Below are positions 54,951-64,000 of a stretch of DNA of 64,000 nt, one piece after another. Position 1 is the stretch's first letter, and every line of letters begins with the position of its first letter. The notes under the pieces are model-generated. The model did no database searches, was not told the origin of the DNA, and was given only the letters and a program-made list of their open reading frames with translations. The translations under genes and the position numbers were made by a program. Origin of the DNA: Polytrichum commune (lineage: Eukaryota; Streptophyta; Polytrichopsida; Polytrichales; Polytrichaceae). The stretch spans positions 5,456,001 through 5,520,000 of the forward strand of contig OX485803.1 of assembly GCA_950295325.1 (NCBI GenBank). Direction: 5' to 3'.

Positions 54951-57447
54951 AATCCTTAGAGGAAACAATAATATCGGAAAGAGATGCACTTTCCCCTATT
55001 GAAAGGGACTCCCACTGCCCAGGATCAACAATTGGCCCTAGTGCGGGCACGGTATAAGAGACTTGTTTTTCCTAGCACCTTTCATCCACGATGGACGAGT
55101 GTACATGAACACCATGAATCCCAAGCCCCTTCCAGCCACACAACTAGGTGACAAAAAGATGCTCGCCAAAGTGCTCGGCACTTAAAACGTGTTAGTTCCC
55201 TCTATTTATTGCCATGCATCCATTGGCATGGCAATGCAGGTTAATCCTCAGTGAAAACAATAATTTCGGAAAGAGATGCACTTTCCCCTATCGAGAGGGA
55301 CTCCCACTACTCAGGACCAATGGTTGGCCCTGGTGCGGGCACGGTATAAGAGACTTGTGTTTATTAGCACCCTTCATCCACGATGGACGAGTGCATATGA
55401 ACACCATGACCCCAAGCCCCTTCCAACCACACAACTAGGTGACAAAAAGATGCTGGCCCAAGTGCTCGGCACTAAGAACGTGTTAGTTCCCTCGATTTGT
55501 TGCCATGGACCCATTGGCATGGCAATGCAGGGTTAATCCCTAGTGGAAACAATAATTTTGGAAAGAGGTGCACTTTCCCCTATCGTGAGGGACGCCCATT
55601 GCCCAAGACCAACGATTGGCCCTAGTGTGGGCACAATATAAGAAACTTGTTTTTACTAGCACCCTTCATCCACGATGGATGAGTGTGTCCATGAACACCA
55701 TGAACCCCATGAACAGTGGTGATTTTTCACAAGGTCCCTAACATGTCCAGGGACATGTTCATAAAAAAAAAAAAACATTTCCAGTGGACGGGTTCTTAAA
55801 AAATGAACCGGTTTTTGGACGTGTCAAATTCACTTTGGATGGGTTCTAAAAATAACAATTTTTTTGATAAATTTTTCCAAAAAATATAAATGATACAAAT
55901 ATCAGTTACATTATGTCATATATGACATGTGAATATAAGCATAATGCAATCAAACCACTAATACCCAATCAAAATATCAATCTTGAAGTCCTTGATTCAC
56001 CTGCATACATTAGTTCATCAACCACAAAATTTAGAATGGGGTGTTTCCTGGAAAGATGAGAATCAACAACAAAAGACAGATAATTGACGAACATTGAAGG
56101 CATAATTTGTCAAAATCTTGTGGTTTCCAAGTGCAACCAGTCACATGTCGCCATCCGTTTTTTTTTTATAGATTTTATAGATTTTTTTTTACCAACATTG
56201 TAAGAGACTTATTCATACCTCTTGCGGGACGGGTCTTTTCATTTTCAAACCAGTTTTGGGACGGGTTGTTTTTTCTTTAACCTTTCCATGGACGGGTTGG
56301 TTTAGAAATTACCGGTTTAGGGACGGGTTGTAATTTTTTTTGCCTTGCAATTCAAGGTTTTTGGACATGGACGGGCCCAAACTTTGTGAAAAATCAGCCC
56401 TGCCCATGAACCCCAAGCCCCTTCCAGCCACACAACTAAGTGACAAAAAGATGGTGGCCACAGTGCTCGGCACTAGGAACGTGTGAGTTCCCTCTCTTTG
56501 TTGCCATGCACCCATCGGCATAGTAATGCAGGGTTAATCCCTAGTGGAAACAGTAATTTCGGAAAGAGCTGCACTTTCCCCTATCATGAGGGACTCCTAG
56601 TGCCCAAGACCAACGATTGGCCCTAGTGTGGGCACAATATAAGAGACTTGTTTTTACTAGCACCCTTCATCCATGATGGATGAGTGTGTCCATGAACCCC
56701 ATGAACCCCATGAACCCCAAGCCCCTTCCAACCACACAACTAAGTGACAGAAAGATGGTGGCCAAAGTGCTCGGCACTAGGAACGTGTGAGTTCCCTCTC
56801 TTTGTTGCCATGCACCCATCGGCATGGCAATGCAGGGTTAATCCCTAGTGGAAACAGTAATTTCGGAAAGAGGTGCACTTTCCCCTATCGTGAGGGACTC
56901 CCACTGCCCAAGACCAACGATTGGCCCTAGTGTGGGCACAATATAAGAGACTTGTTTTTACTAGCACCCTTCATCCACAATGGATGAGTGTGTCTATGAA
57001 CCCCATGAACCCCATGAACCCCATGAAGCCCAAGCCCCTTCCAGCCACACAACTAAGTGACAAAAAGATGGTGGCCAAAGTGCTCGGCACTAGGAACGTG
57101 TGAGTTCCCTCTCTTTGTTGCCATGCACCCATCGGCATGGCAATGCAGGGTTAATCCCTAGTGGAACAGTAATTTCGGAAAGAGGTGCACTTTCCCCTAT
57201 CGTGAGGGACTCCCACTACCCAAGACCAACGATTGGCCCTAGTGTGGGCACTGTATAAGAGACTTGTTTTTACTAGCACCCTTCATCCACAATGGATGAG
57301 TGTGTCCATGAACCCCATGAAGCCCAAGCCCCTTCCAGCCACACAACTAAGTGACAAAATGATGGTGGCCAAAGTGCTCGGCACTAGGAACGTGTGAGTT
57401 CCCTCTCTTTGTTGCCATGCACCCATTGGTATGGCTAGGCAATGCAG
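54951..57447 (+). repeat. Six-unit tandem array of a ~292-313 bp coding-like segment
   Basis: Units begin at the word AATCC at 54951, 55243, 55535, 56536, 56840 and 57153; the long third interval contains a 689-bp hAT insertion. In unit 2 the frame 55276-55536 is open for 86 codons (HFPLSRGTPTTQDQWLALVR, ARYKRLVFISTLHPRWTSAY, TQLGDKKMLAQVLGTKNVLV, CCHGPIGMAMQ), and the other units give the same peptide with frameshifts. A 9-bp subrepeat, CCCATGAAC, varies from one to four copies between units and breaks the frame. I do not recognise the protein. Amplification of an exon or of an element's coding segment is the likeliest origin. Units 4-6 are closer to each other than to units 1-2, so growth was on the right side. 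Confidence 0.8.
55714..56402. mobile_element. Non-autonomous hAT element (689 bp) inserted in array unit 3
   Basis: The left end CAGTGGTGATTTTTCACAA and right end TTGTGAAAAATCAGCCCTG are inverted repeats with three mismatches; CAG..CTG termini are typical of hAT. An exact 8-bp target duplication, CCCATGAA, lies at 55706-55713 and 56403-56410. The subterminal word GGACGGGTT recurs on the right (about 56226, 56261, 56290 and 56322) and TGGACGGGTTC on the left (about 55785), as expected for transposase-binding repeats. No transposase is encoded. The target is the 9-bp CCCATGAAC subrepeat of the array. Confidence 0.92.
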
Positions 57448-57672
57448 GTTGACTAGCAATCATTCTCTTTGGCAATGGTGTGTGTTTCGGCATTGGACAA
57501 CAGCCTAAAAGAGTCGAATAATTTGCAGGCCGCCTTCATGAATGTCACTGGACTACTTACAGGAGAGGCATCTACTACAAGCAGGCAAACGGGCAGCAGG
57601 GATGGAGGAACCACATACTATTTTGTCATGCATGTGCTGGGTGGTTATTCAGTCAAAGTTGTGTCACACTAG
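57448..57672 (+). pseudogene. Coding-like segment following the array, product unknown
   Basis: Directly after the last unit the frame reads VD, a stop, QSFSLAMVCVSALDNSLKES, NNLQAAFMNVTGLLTGEAST and, at the end, TTYYFVMHVLGGYSVKVVSH. The unit peptide ends ..IGMAMQ just before it, so the two may once have been one exon. A small insertion (GCTAG near 57434) and the stop at 57454 break that link. The text looks like real protein, but I cannot name a family. Confidence 0.35.
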
Positions 57673-58099
57673 CAAAACCTATGGTGATATATCCACCCAA
57701 ACGACACAATCGTATTGAAAAGCGGACTTCTTTTGGTTTAGTTATGGTTATCATCAGGAGTGCACGATTGTTGATTCCTTAATGAAATTCACATATATAG
57801 TGTGTCTTTCCAACTGTGTGTGGAGTAATTAACGAAGTCTGAAGACGCAGTTGAATGTTTTGTTTTCCCAAACCCTTGTCTTTGGAGTGTTTGTTATTAC
57901 CAAAGGAAAGTAACCAAATAACACCCATGTACATTGATGTTTGGTGGTGGGTGGGTGGACGAAGAGTGATTTTCATTACAGGCAAGGAATATATGGTAAA
58001 GTCACTGGTTATTCGAAAGTTCAACAATTTGCACTGGAGATTTTAACTGGGGTATGAGAACCGGTATGAGCATCAAACACAATGTGTTTGTGTAAGTTA
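57673..58099. other. No gene seen
   Basis: Non-coding spacer between the array and a hairpin locus. Confidence 0.5.
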
Positions 58100-58302
58100 T
58101 ACCCTCCCCACACCTACTTGTGGCCACAACCAACGGACGGCTCCCACTAATATGGGAGGACTTTTGCGTTGCTTTTAGCCAGCGACTGGATGCAAAGTAC
58201 GCGAGTTCCAAAGTTCCTTAGGTGAAAATGAACGGAAAAATCTCTCGTACTAGTGGAAGCCGTCCGCTGGTTGTGCCCACACCAGTAGATGTGGGGAAGG
58301 TA
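58100..58302. repeat. Long hairpin (two ~82-nt arms, 40-nt loop)
   Basis: 58100-58180 and the reverse complement of 58221-58302 align over their full length at roughly 80% identity. The best block is ACAACCA(A/G)CGGACGGCT; the arm begins TACCCTCCCCACACCTACT. The whole can fold into one stem with a short loop. This shape fits a MITE, a young MIRNA-type locus or an inverted duplication. No target duplication was found. Confidence 0.65.
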
Positions 58303-59330
58303 TTAGTGACAATGAAACGTCCTTGTTGTTGGGAAAACAACGTGGTCTGAAGAGAGAACGAATTATCGTATACGGGCATGCAAATCATCCATCCAACATA
58401 AAACTTGACCCCCCCCCCCCTATAGTTTTGTGGCCAATTCATCTCAATTAACTTGGTTTAGAGTAGTGTGTGGGGTCTTTTAACTTTTAAATGCATGGGC
58501 GATCACAAAGTGGTTGATTTATGGTCAAAGAACCAAATCATCAATTTCCAAACTTTTGTTGGAGGTACTCCTTTCACAAGATGTTTAAGTTAGGTTACGA
58601 TGCAACTCTTAATCATTGGGATTGAGCAAAAATACCTAATTCATAGATTCTACATCGTTGAGAAAATTCAAATTTGTGTGCCCCAAAATGCAAACCGAAT
58701 TCCAGGGACGCTTCGACCATGTGCCTTTTGTAACTTTTTCCTTTGAATTGTCTTAGCTACTCATGAATACATACTACCTTCACCACAAATGAGAATACGA
58801 GTGAAGTTTTATGCTTAGAATATAGTTTATTTTCCATTCTACCATTTTTACATGCAAACATTCACCACTAATTCAAATTTGATCCAATCAAGTTGAAATT
58901 TTGGTTATAGGCTCAATATACATTGTCCTAGGCATGCATGCTTTTACTTTAGAATTTTCACTCCTTCAAATAAAGAAAATTCACTCATATGCAGTGCTTT
59001 GGCTTTTTAGAAATAGGCCATGCATTTAGGGTGAAGTTAATTCCTATGTCAAATCAATTAAATAGTATTATCCGGGCCGCATGCTAATTCAAGGATTTTA
59101 TGTTGGATGAATGAGAGGTACGTTCATTTTTGATAATTCCCTCCTTATCCTGGTCCACACCTTGGGAAAGCCTACACCACATGAGTGGACAAATGCACAT
59201 TTTTAAGTTAGATGCTATTATGGAGCATTCCCATTGAGAACTGGGAATGAAACATTGATGTCTCTTTCGTGCCAACAATATTATACTTTGATGGGTTTCA
59301 CATTTGAACCTTTTGTATTTTCACTATGTA
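58303..59330. other. No gene seen; 12-base C tract
   Basis: AT-rich apart from C12 at 58409-58420. No motif found. Confidence 0.5.
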
Positions 59331-60290
59331 AGGCCCATATTACAACATAACATTATTCAAATTCATAACAACGTTCTATGGGACTGAATATTCCACAAAA
59401 TATTTCCAGATATTTCCCACATTCTGATTGAAGAAAAGGTTGTAACACACATTGTTGATGACATTTGCAGACATGTTTCGAGTCTTCAATGGAAATGTGC
59501 CCTTACACCTCCCCCCCCCCCCCCCAAATACAACAATGGTAGTGAATGAATGCATCCATATATTTACGATGGGGGTGTAGATGATCTTAGGAGTGGCATA
59601 CTAATCAAGCACCTTCTCGTCCATGTCCCTTTGTGATATGTAAAACTTGTATGACAAGGTGAAAGGGGTGGGAATTTCATATAGAATTGTTATTATGGAG
59701 AAACTAAATTGCGCAATATACTCTTGATAACATCATCCGCTTGATATTTTGCTTTTAAACAAACATGCACCCACATACCGCCCACATACACCCCAAAAAC
59801 CAAAAATAAAATAAAATGACAACAATAATTGTTGAATGCCTCATTGTCTATGCGGTGCAAGATGGAGATGCTCTTGGGTGGGGCACATTAGTCATGCATC
59901 CCCTTGTCCATGTCAAACTGTGATTTGTAAAACCCACATTGCAAGGTGAAAGGCGGTGGAAATTCTATCTAGAATTGTTGTTCATGGAAGAAAAATAATG
60001 TATCATATGTAGATTCTTGATGTCATCAACTGTCCATTCTTATTTCTTAATGAACTTGCACCCTCCTAGACTCCCACACACACACACACACACACACACA
60101 AACAAACAAACAACAACAACAACAACGGTTGAATGCATCCTTGTATTTGTGATGCAAGATTGTTGTGCATCTTTTCATTTACATTCAGACTGAATATGGG
60201 AAATATCCGAGAATATTATGTGGAATACTGTCGGTCTCACGAAACACTATTATGGATGTGAGTGATGTTATGCACATTACAACGTGGGAA
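59331..60290. mobile_element. Element with ~85-bp inverted terminal arms and internal ~290-bp repeats
   Basis: The left arm (59346-59430, containing ATATTCCACAAAATATTTCC and GATATTTCCCACATTCTGAT) matches the reverse complement of 60184-60272. Between the arms is a tandem repeat: GAATGCATCC / GAATGCCTCA / GAATGCATCC at about 59547, 59836 and 60129, and TGTAAAAC..GCAAGGTGAAAGG at about 59640 and 59926. At the same point in each unit sits a different simple sequence: C15 (59511-59525), an AAAT-rich run (about 59793-59818), and CA/CAAA/CAA (60074-60126). Long inverted arms without a coding frame resemble non-autonomous Mutator-like elements, but I found no 9-bp duplication. Confidence 0.6.
60074..60126. 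repeat. Compound microsatellite (CA)n-(CAAA)n-(CAA)n
   Basis: About thirteen CA, then three CAAA, then five CAA units. Confidence 0.95.
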
Positions 60291-61657
60291 GGCTTGGGAA
60301 ATGTATGTGAATATTGATGGTAATGGCGTTGGGAATATGCATGTTGTGTGGAATATGTGTACTACAATTATTCTTCTTCTTCTTCTTCTTCTTCCTGGAG
60401 ACACTACTGTATCAGCGGCCTGTTTCCGCTTCCGCAGTGGCGTCCCTGCATTAGCGCGGAGGGGTGGAGATGCTGTGCTGGTGGGGAGACTGGGGGGGGG
60501 GTGGGGGTGTTGGGGGGGGGGGGGGGGGCTGGCGTGGCCTTTTGTCCGCGCCAATCACGCAAACATTTGCGGTGTACGGCCTCCACGTATGAGAGCGGGC
60601 GCGTGGACCCTACCGGGGCTACTAGGCCGGGGGGGGGGGAGTGGGGGTTATTGGACTGGTCGTTCGTTCGCAGCTAGCTAGTGACTAGTGGGCTGGATCT
60701 GGAATAAATGGCGCTGGGCCTACAGCTCCTGGTTTCTTCCGCGTCGGCCATATTCCACTGCTTTTCGAGCAGGTTGTCGACATGGTTGTGAACAGTGGCG
60801 CTCGCCGGGTCTGGTCGGCTGTGGAGGTGGCAGCGGGCTAGGGGTGACGTCCGCAGCGGGAAGGACAGGCGGGGAACTTGGGGAGTTCCAAGGGAAGAAG
60901 AAAGGGACGGAGCTTGGAGGGATTGGAGGGGAGGGAAGGAAAGGAAAGGAAGGAAGGAAGGATAGGAAGGGAAGGGAAGGGAGGATGGAGAGAGGAGAGG
61001 TAATAAGGTGGGGGAAGACAAAGAACTTGCTCGCGGGGCGGGCAGCAGAGTCACGAGGAAATTGATCTCAAGTCAAAGTGAGAGATGGGCAGCAAGCAAA
61101 GGAAAGAAAGGCCCGACCTCTTCCTGTCGCTCATTGCGGTCCTTTTGCCTGCTTTCGCCGCTGCTGCTGCTGCTTGCTGCGGCGTATACGTAGTCCATTC
61201 GTCGTGTGTGTCTTGCTTCACACGCTGTCTCCTATCACCAGCGTCGCACTTGCGCCCCAGCCATATCCTTCGGGAGGGGGGCGCTTGGTGACCGTTACGT
61301 GCACTTACCGTTCGCCTGATGATAAGCTTTCTGAGTCGGGTACCGCCCGCGCCTGCCGTATGTGACATGTGCTTGGATTGATGCTGCTGCAACTCGATTT
61401 TCAGTGGGGCTGATGGCAGATGATGGTTGTGTGTGACCGTTCAGCGTGATCATGTTACCTTCACCAGGCGTTCCGCTAAATGCAAACACTTGTCTGGATG
61501 TATGACTTCAATCGCCGCAGCTCACCTTTCACCCTACTCATCTACAGTGAACTGGTTTATGTACGTCGCAAACTGATAATATTCGGTGGAATGTGTTAGG
61601 GGAATTCTCACAACTGCTTAGCCACTACTGCCATTCTTCACGGCCAAAAGCGATTCG
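60291..61657. promoter_or_regulatory. GC-rich region upstream of the GARP gene
   Basis: Holds a CTT tract (about 60370-60395), G tracts (60492-60501 and 60512-60528), GGAAG-rich DNA (60900-60990) and CpG-containing text to about 61340. There are overlapping open frames up to 139 codons on both strands, none with a domain, and their composition (runs of G, S or E/K/R) points to low complexity. The position, 1-2 kb before the first recognised exon, fits a promoter and 5' leader; no TATA box can be chosen with confidence. Confidence 0.35.
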
Positions 61658-61660
61658 CTC

Positions 61661-61691
<31 letters not shown>
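61658..61691. repeat. (CT)n tract, probable 5'-leader element of the GARP gene
   Basis: Sixteen to seventeen CT units with one C insertion. CT tracts just downstream of transcription starts are frequent in plant genes. Position and strand (CT on the sense strand) fit that role, but the transcription start is not shown. Confidence 0.7.
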
Positions 61692-61692
<1 letters not shown>

Positions 61693-62334
61693 GTGGTCTC
61701 TCTGGTGGTAGCCTTCGCCATAACCTCCCTCTTACTCTTCGTCTTTTGGGGTTCCTATCTTGTCGGAAGTGCAGATTGCTTCTATGGAAAATCCTTACGT
61801 TGCGCATGATCCTCGAGCTACTGGAATTGAGGAATAGGAGTTCTTTATGGAACGCCATTTGATTTCTCCGCTGCCAACCGTAGTATACTTACTTGCCGCA
61901 CTACTAAGTTTACAACCCCCAACACAAAGTAGGGGCTGCAACCGCTAGTAGGATATCTTGTTCAATTTGAAACTTGAGAAACCAGATTCAGTATACTTCA
62001 CGGTAACCCGTTTGATGAGAACCAGCTATGAACCGATAATGGTGTGCATGGTCGGTTGACCAGCAAGCATCCACAGCTTTTTGTGCTCTCTCTCTTCAAA
62101 CATGTTCTTGTGTGGTACGAGAGCTTCTTGGGAGTTTATGACTGGCTCCAGCAGAAGAGGATACGAACATTACAGGAATAGGATCTCATCAACATCCAGC
62201 GTCCGGACACTTCAAGAGGCAAATCACCAACGTCACCTAAATTGCCAATGTCTTTACCTAAGACGTTCCTTGTAAGGGTCTTGCAGGTACAATCTATGCT
62301 TCTTCCGCTTCTTCTTCGTCACCCTCCTTTACAG
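61692..62334. other. Leader or leader intron of the GARP gene
   Basis: No long coding frame. The run CTTCTTCTTCGTCACCCTCC followed by TTTACAG ends at 62334 and is a good plant splice acceptor, so a leader intron probably ends there and an exon begins at 62335. Confidence 0.4.
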
Positions 62335-62385
62335 GAATCGAGTTTCTTCTTTTCATCTGGACACTACAACTTTCAGTCAAAGGGA

Positions 62386-62475
62386 TGGTCACCTTGTCAA
62401 TGGGGATCAACTTATTGCGTAAAGATTGGTGGATGAGGAGTTGTTCAATGCGCACAGACTGTGTGCTGATGTGAG
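62386..62475 (+). other. Upstream open reading frame in the GARP leader
   Basis: ATG at 62386 opens a 29-codon frame ending with TGA at 62473-62475, in a different frame from the main protein and 28 bases before its first ATG. If the exon starts at 62335, this is the first ATG of that exon and would reduce initiation at the main start. This is inferred from position only. Confidence 0.4.
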
Positions 62476-62503
62476 TCCCTGCAAATCTCGGGCCAGGTTA
62501 TTG

Positions 62504-63859
62504 ATGGAACACAGGGACTCGAGGACAATAACGAATACCGCACCTGTGCAAGGATTCGGGATGCAGGGTGAAGGGGATCACAGTAGTGGCAGCGATGGGG
62601 GGACACGTGGGAAGTGGGGGGAGTATTCATCGCGAAAGAGGAACTCATCGTCTAGTGAAGAGTATACTCCAGAACGTTCTTCAGAAAGTCATAACACGGC
62701 CACAGGCGGGGGGAGTCCCGGAAGCGGCAATGGTTCTCAAGGAGGTCCCAGTGGAGGAGGAGGAGGTGGTGGTAGGGCTGGAGGAACCGTGCGGCAATAT
62801 GTGCGTTCGAAAATGCCTCGGTTGCGTTGGACTCCTGACCTGCACCACTGCTTTGTGGTTGCAGTTGACCGGCTCGGTGGCCAAGACAGTGAGCTCCTAC
62901 GCTTCTGAGTCAGACCTTTTCTCAAAGTCGTCGTGGCAAACGAGCTCATTCGCAGCAGTCCTGCAGCTTTTTTGAACGCCCCTTTGACATGAGCGGACTG
63001 AAGCTTCCTTGGTCTTACACTTCTAATTTGATAAATCCTGCTCTGACAGTACCTTTAAAGCAGTCAGGTGGCAACATGGATCCAGCCTACTCGTGTCTGA
63101 AACTGTGGTCAGATAGTTAACTATGAATTTCCTGTCAGAGGCGTCCTTTGGCTTGTCAATCGACAAGGCAAGGTATGACGATCATATGAGCCTCGCCAAA
63201 ATCTGAGGATATGAAACATCGTAGTCCTGTGAAGATGATCAACGCTAGAAGACTCTTACTCTCGCTCACCAAACTGACGGGGATATATGTTGCATGATGG
63301 TTCTGGAGGTCCTCAACGTCACATATCTATGACAAAAGCGGCCTAATACAAACTTCTTAGTGTTACGTGTCACAGTCGATGTAAAGATTGTCCGGTAAAA
63401 AAATTGGCCTAATAAGAACTTAGAGTTACGTGTCTCAATCGATGTCAAGATCGTCAAGTGATTCTTTCTTGAAAGGATACGCATCACACCTCACTTGTAG
63501 GGCAGAAGGTTGGCGGTTGAGAATGTGTGTAACGTCTAGCGATAGGGAATGTGCCGATTAATGTTTCGGAGAAGGTTGTCTACTTCGAAAGATAGATCTG
63601 GTTGGCCGTTTCTTATCTCCAAGTTCTGCAATAACTATCCTGGTCTATTTGAATACGTCGCATGTGTCCGTGCAAACATCATTTCAGTGGCATGTAGGAT
63701 GATGATGGAAAATGATTGGTCTATGATGTCAGGTATGACAATGTTGTGAGCAGCTGACTGAGAGGGCAATCACTGAGTGCAGGAGCAACTCCGAAAATGG
63801 TTCTTCAGCTGATGGATGTCAAGGGCCTCACGATTGCTCATGTCAAAAGCCATCTGCAG
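62504..63859 (+). CDS. G2-like/GARP family transcription factor, 5' part (exons 62504-62888 and 63783-63859)
   Basis: Nuclear DNA-binding protein of the plant G2-like (GARP) class with a single MYB-like domain. Numbered from the ATG at 62504, residues 1-95 are disordered (S/G/E-rich, with a GGGGGGG run), followed by VRQYVRSKMPRLRWTPDLHH (about 96-115) and CFVVAVDRLGGQD (to 128). Exon 1 ends in phase 1 at 62888 (A|GTGAGC). The acceptor at 63781-63782 restores R129, and the 77-nt second exon encodes ATPKMVLQLMDVKGLTIAHV, then KSHLQ, before GTAGGA at 63860. PRLRWTPDLH, ATPK and GLTIAHVKSHLQ are the family signature and carry the recognition helix. The MYR-type continuation and C-terminus lie outside the window. 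The upstream frame is open to 62426 but has no ATG, and an in-frame stop lies at 62420, so 62504 is the preferred start unless an earlier exon splices in. Confidence in the family is very high, in the start moderate. Confidence 0.93.
62889..63782 (+). other. Intron within the GARP domain (894 bp)
   Basis: Begins GTGAGC and ends TGCAG, in phase 1. If it is retained, the protein continues SELLRF and stops at 62908, losing the second half of the DNA-binding domain. The junction lies between LGGQD and ATPK. The intron contains two related ~45-base blocks (about 63330-63400 and 63405-63465, sharing TTAGTGTTACGTGTC-like text and CCTAATA.AACTT), a small internal duplication. Confidence 0.85.
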
Positions 63860-64000
63860 GTAGGACTTTGTTTTGAGTACAAAACTATCGCTTCCTCAAG
63901 CTCGCACATGCATTCATTTCAGTTGCCTTCTTCAGAGATTCTGGAAATGCAAGCCATTCCCGCCGTGAGGATTGACAAACGACTAGATAGTCCTTCTGTC
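63860..64000 (+). other. Second GARP intron, continuing past the window
   Basis: Starts GTAGGA. No in-frame continuation with a MYR-like block is visible before the window ends, so the next exon lies outside. Confidence 0.7.

Noticed and set aside
60262-61065. Overlapping open frames of 100-139 codons on both strands
   Set aside because: GC-rich low-complexity DNA with CTT, G and GGAA runs. No domain is present, and the strands contradict each other.

Overview
The window reads as nuclear DNA of a land plant with a large, repeat-filled genome. The evidence is one recognisable host gene, a plant G2-like/GARP transcription factor entering at the right edge, together with plant-type LINE, PIF/Harbinger, hAT and LTR sequences separated by kilobases of AT-rich DNA. 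The sequence does not fix the lineage. A gymnosperm, lycophyte, fern or early-diverging angiosperm would all fit.

Layout. 1-9 kb: the end of a solo LTR, then a decayed LINE (ORF1-like piece, endonuclease, reverse transcriptase, C-terminal zf-RVT region) split by a second solo LTR at 6740-8334. 9-14 kb: AT-rich DNA with one copy of a ~690 bp terminal-inverted-repeat (TIR) element. 14-25 kb: three more solo LTRs (two reverse, one of a different family), a reverse 5'-truncated LINE tail, an inverted-repeat element, and a run of short hairpins inside the third LTR. 25-26 kb: PIF/Harbinger nuclease pseudogene. 28-30 kb: a hAT-like MITE and a G-rich minisatellite bounded by perfect 12-bp palindromes. 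32.7-33.8 kb: degenerate ~255 bp tandem repeat. 35.5-39.7 kb: a reverse-strand decayed coding region that I cannot assign, carrying two copies of the TIR element seen at 13 kb. 40-44 kb: four foldback MITEs of one family and a 131 bp tandem repeat. 44.9-46.1 kb: a GC-rich island without a recognisable gene. 50-51 kb: a TIR element. 53-58 kb: three hairpin-forming inverted repeats and a six-unit ~295-310 bp array that looks like an amplified coding segment, with a hAT element inserted in unit 3. 59.3-60.3 kb: an inverted-repeat-bounded element with internal ~290 bp repeats. 60.3-64 kb: GC-rich DNA, a CT tract and the first exons of the GARP gene.

The only gene I call intact (although cut off by the window edge) is the GARP factor: exon to 62888, intron 62889-63782, 77-nt exon 63783-63859, next intron running off the window. 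Everything else recognisable is mobile-element debris, much of it nested, and the target-site duplications and interruptions give a relative order of insertions. I found no tRNA or rRNA gene and no CRISPR array. The least explained structures are the GTCT-loop hairpin array (24.3-24.7 kb), the coding-like tandem array (55-57.5 kb), the palindrome-bounded G-rich element (29.5-30.3 kb) and the unassigned reverse-strand coding remnant (35.5-39.7 kb).
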